6,587 nt of DNA. Origin: Planctomycetaceae bacterium. GTDB lineage: Bacteria > Planctomycetota > Planctomycetia > Pirellulales > UBA1268. The DNA lies in contig CANETO010000115.1 of NCBI GenBank assembly GCA_947440895.1, forward strand, positions 1-6,587. Direction: 5' to 3'. The notes beneath the pieces are model-generated. The model was given only the letters and a program-made list of their open reading frames with translations, was not told the DNA's origin and did no database searches. A program made the translations under genes and the position numbers. Every line of letters starts with the position of its first letter. The stretch's first letter is position 1. Below are positions 4,433-6,587 of the stretch, one piece after another.

Positions 4433-6028
4433 TCAATCAAGAAATCCGGAGAGTTCCTCGCTGCGGGCCGGAGCCTGCAGCTTGCGGACAGCCTTAGCTT
4501 CGATCTGGCGAATCCGCTCACGGGTCACCTTGAAGATGTGGCCCACTTCCTCGAGCGTATAGCTGTAGCCGTCGCCCAGTCCATATCGCAGCTTGATGAT
4601 CTCTCGCTCGCGGTAGCTCAGCGACTTCAGCACCTTCGCGATCCGGTTACGGAGCATCTCCTGAGCGGCACCCACTGCCGGATTCTCGGCACCGGTGTCT
4701 GGCAGCAGATCACCGAAGTGACTGTCTTCGCTGTTGCCCACGGGGCGGTCGAGACTGATCGGGTAGCGGCTCATCGCCGTCACGCGACGCGTCTCATCCA
4801 CCGGCGTGCCTGCCCGAGCGGCGATTTCCTCGATCGACGGCTCGCGGCCGTATTCCTGCAGCAACTGCCGGGCGACGTTTCGGACGCGGGACATCGTCTC
4901 CACCATGTGCACCGGGATGCGGATCGTGCGGCTCTGGTCGGCCACCGCGCGGGTGATCGCCTGCCGAATCCACCAGGTGGCATACGTGCAGAACTTGAAA
5001 CCGCGGCGGTATTCAAACTTGTCCACTGCCCGCATCAGGCCGGCGTTTCCCTCTTGGATCAGGTCGAGAAACGACAGGCCGCGATTTCGGTATTTCTTCG
5101 CGATCGACACGACGAGCCGGAGATTTCCCTCCGAGAGGCCACGTTTGGCCTTTTGGTAGCGGGCGTAGATCTCACGGATCTCGTCCATCCGCCGCTTCAG
5201 ACTCCGGGGCGTCTCATGGCAGGCCTTGAGGATGGCCCGGTATTCTTCGACCAGTTTCAGTCGGCCAGCCGGCGGTTGCTTGGATCGGCGGTGGGCTTCG
5301 ATCTTGCTCCGCAGTTCCTTGAGTCGCACGACAAAGTTGTCGAGCGTCGGGATCATGGTCTCGATCCGCTGGGTCCGCAGGCCGAGTTCCTCAATCAGTC
5401 GCACGCACCGGCGACGGCGGTGGCCCAGCCGGGCCCACGCCTCGCGACGCTCCGCCATCTTTCGCTTCTTCGAGAGCGAGATCCGGTAATCGGCACGGTT
5501 CTGCCGCAGCAGCACCTCCAGCGTACGCAGGTTGTGCGGCAGGCGGCCGAGGATCTGATCCTTCTCCAGACGATCGGTGACCGACACCTGCACCGTGCGG
5601 TCGAAGGGCAGTTCGCCGCGATGCACGCGGGAGAGCACCTTGAAAGACTGCTGGCAGACGTATTCACACTCCAGCAGTTTGCCGCGGAACTGTGCCCGCG
5701 TGGTTTCAATCTGGCGGGCGAGGTAGATCTCCTGTGCCCGGGTGAGCAGCGGGATTTCACCCATCTGCGTCAGATACATCCTGACAGGATCGTCTGACCA
5801 GTTCTCAACCTGCTCGATGAGAACATCTTCCCCCTCACCGCTCGCTTCGATCTCAGACTCCGCGTCCGCCTCGATCTCGCCATCAGGGAGCACCGCCGCA
5901 TCGGAGTCCTCGACGAGCAGGTCGACGTCGGCCTCCTCGGCATCGACGACCTTGTCAGCGAGTTCCTCTACCTCCTGGGGAGTGGAGACAACATCGTCCT
6001 CAAGTTCATCCAGCAGCGAGTCGTACAA
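4433..6028 (-). CDS. rpoD: RNA polymerase primary sigma factor RpoD (sigma-70)
   Basis: RpoD directs RNA polymerase to housekeeping promoters. The 531-residue protein has all conserved core regions: 1.2 (DDPVRMYLTQMGEIPLLTRA, 79-98); 2.1-2.4 (about 293-377), including LSFLDLIQEGNAGLMRAVDKF and the -10 recognition helix in WWIRQAITRAVADQSRTIRI; 3.0-3.2 (about 378-455), with EDSHFGDLLPDT; and 4.1-4.2 (about 456-520), with the -35-binding helix-turn-helix ending VTRERIRQIEAKAVRKL. The C-terminus, SGFLD, is typical. Residues 1-80 hold about 32 Asp/Glu and a single Lys, and no classical region 1.1 is recognisable. About 180 residues of basic, probably coiled-coil sequence sit between 1.2 and 2.1, in the place of the non-conserved region of primary sigmas. 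The start is TTG at 6028, fixed by a good ribosome binding site. The gene is convergent with cysC; a long leader lies upstream. Confidence 0.96.
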   Translation of the reverse strand: MYDSLLDELEDDVVSTPQEVEELADKVVDAEEADVDLLVEDSDAAVLPDGEIEADAESEIEASGEGEDVLIEQVENWSDDPVRMYLTQMGEIPLLTRAQEIYLARQIETTRAQFRGKLLECEYVCQQSFKVLSRVHRGELPFDRTVQVSVTDRLEKDQILGRLPHNLRTLEVLLRQNRADYRISLSKKRKMAERREAWARLGHRRRRCVRLIEELGLRTQRIETMIPTLDNFVVRLKELRSKIEAHRRSKQPPAGRLKLVEEYRAILKACHETPRSLKRRMDEIREIYARYQKAKRGLSEGNLRLVVSIAKKYRNRGLSFLDLIQEGNAGLMRAVDKFEYRRGFKFCTYATWWIRQAITRAVADQSRTIRIPVHMVETMSRVRNVARQLLQEYGREPSIEEIAARAGTPVDETRRVTAMSRYPISLDRPVGNSEDSHFGDLLPDTGAENPAVGAAQEMLRNRIAKVLKSLSYREREIIKLRYGLGDGYSYTLEEVGHIFKVTRERIRQIEAKAVRKLQAPARSEELSGFLD

Positions 6029-6035
6029 GGCAAAG

Positions 6036-6043
6036 CTCCCTTC
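6036..6043 (-). promoter_or_regulatory. Ribosome binding site that fixes the rpoD TTG start
   Basis: On the minus strand GAAGGGAG lies 7 nt before the TTG at 6028, an ideal spacing. The next in-frame ATG is codon 84, inside conserved region 1.2, so the TTG is the only sensible start. A weak initiation codon may hold down rpoD translation. Confidence 0.75.
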
Positions 6044-6273
6044 GTGGATCGATATTCAGTCTTCAGTCAGGCATTCAGCAGCAGAACAAAACGATTCGAC
6101 AACCCGTTCTTGGAGTCAGCACCCAAGCCGGCATCGTCCGGTGCATCATTCGGAGTGTCGCGAGTGTGATTCAAGGGCCAGAGAAATCCAGCGTGCCGAA
6201 TTCCGGAGCCGACAGCCGCGATGTACCATCCTCCCCACATCACCGAGGCGGCCATTTCCTGCCACACCGACAG

Positions 6274-6291
6274 CCACGAATCCCCTCGTGG
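6274..6291. repeat. 6-bp inverted repeat in the rpoD upstream region
   Basis: CCACGA (6274-6279) and TCGTGG (6286-6291) are exact reverse complements with a 6-nt spacer. On the plus strand the right arm ends one base before AAGGAGGT. It may be a protein-binding site or a small hairpin; the role is unknown. Confidence 0.35.
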
Positions 6292-6554
6292 GAAGGAGGT
6301 CGCTGCCCGATCGGCATGCTTTTGCGGAAAGCTGGGTTGGGTGCGTGGAGATTGCAGGGCCTTGGGAGGTGGTCTGTCGCATCGGCGGGTCGTCCGGAGG
6401 GCTAAAGATTATGCCCCTGCTAGCGGAGAAAAGCCAGCAAATTTTTCGGTGAAAACAGCCGGGTATTCGAGAATGACACCCTGAAATGGTAAAAGAAATC
6501 GGCCGGAGAAGTTCTGCATGCACCGGACGAACGAGCGTCGGCGGAATCGGGATC

Positions 6555-6587
6555 ATGAACGAAGCCAAAAAAACCTTTCTGCTGCCC
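6555..6587 (+). CDS. Possible start of a plus-strand gene, truncated by the window end
   Basis: An ATG at 6555 opens 11 codons (MNEAKKTFLLP) that run off the window, divergent from rpoD. The ribosome binding site is weak (CGGGA just upstream). Two other starts compete: an in-frame ATG at 6486 with no ribosome binding site, and an ATG at 6518 in another frame with a good GGAGAA 7 nt before it. Too little is visible to name a family or to be sure which frame is used. Confidence 0.3.
   Translation, partial: MNEAKKTFLLP

Larger units (their letters stand above)
6029..6554. other. About 526-bp region upstream of rpoD without a convincing gene
   Basis: No open frame here looks like a real protein; the frames have weak composition and no recognisable family. 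The region must carry the rpoD promoter and leader, and perhaps a promoter for a gene beginning near 6555. I find no clear -35/-10 pair on either strand. Seen directly: an exact tandem repeat of TTCAGTC (6055-6068); a 6-bp inverted repeat (6274-6291); a perfect AAGGAGGT on the plus strand (6293-6300); a GGAGG 10 nt before a 13-codon plus-strand frame (6411-6452); and an AT-richer stretch at about 6400-6500 with a small TTTTC/GAAAA palindrome (6443-6455). Confidence 0.6.

Noticed and set aside
4355..5797. Plus-strand open frame of 480 codons antisense to rpoD
   Set aside because: It mirrors the rpoD reading frame, has no recognisable domain, and its start lies inside an inverted repeat downstream of cysC with no ribosome binding site.
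6067..6267. Minus-strand 66-codon frame upstream of rpoD
   Set aside because: GTG start without a good ribosome binding site, no recognisable family, Trp/Gly-rich start and coding-unlike codon use. I cannot support it as a gene, though it is correctly placed for a small upstream frame.
5742..6452. Plus-strand frame rich in serine (236 codons) covering the start of rpoD
   Set aside because: The serine-rich half is simply the antisense of the Asp/Glu-rich RpoD N-terminus; the rest has no protein-like pattern.
6146..6568. Minus-strand 140-codon frame at the right edge
   Set aside because: No family resemblance, a non-ATG start and irregular composition; it overlaps the expected rpoD regulatory region.

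Overview
The window looks like chromosome from a GC-rich planctomycete (Planctomycetota, probably Pirellulales-like; the lineage is an inference). The clues are the tail of a DUF1552 protein at the left edge, a secreted protein joining HEAT-like, leucine-rich-like and PDZ modules, an APS kinase with an insertion I recall from planctomycete homologues, and a RpoD with a very acidic N-terminus. Many long open frames lie antisense to the real genes, as expected from high GC at third codon positions.

Layout from left to right. 1-141 (+) is the last 46 codons of a DUF1552 gene. 212-2251 (-) is a YgiQ-type radical SAM protein, convergent with it. A 140-bp divergent region (2252-2391) holds two inverted repeats. 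2392-3426 (+) encodes the exported HEAT/LRR/PDZ protein, followed after 70 bp by cysC (3497-4192, +). 4193-4432 is a 240-bp convergent spacer packed with inverted repeats. 4433-6028 (-) is rpoD, the housekeeping sigma factor, with a well-supported TTG start. 6029-6554 is about 526 bp with no convincing gene; it must hold the rpoD leader and promoter. The right edge may contain the first codons of another plus-strand gene (about 6555 onward).

The genes do not form one obvious pathway. rpoD is core transcription. cysC makes PAPS for sulfation or sulfate assimilation, but stands without cysD/cysN in the visible window. YgiQ is a widespread radical SAM protein of unsettled function. The PDZ protein and cysC could share a transcript (same strand, 70-bp gap), but nothing in sequence proves a functional link.

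I do not see a clear new defence, mobile or biosynthetic system. The parts most worth a second look are the structured cysC/rpoD spacer, the inverted repeat abutting the PDZ gene start, the second cysteine cluster in YgiQ, and the long rpoD leader with a perfect Shine-Dalgarno octamer on the opposite strand.
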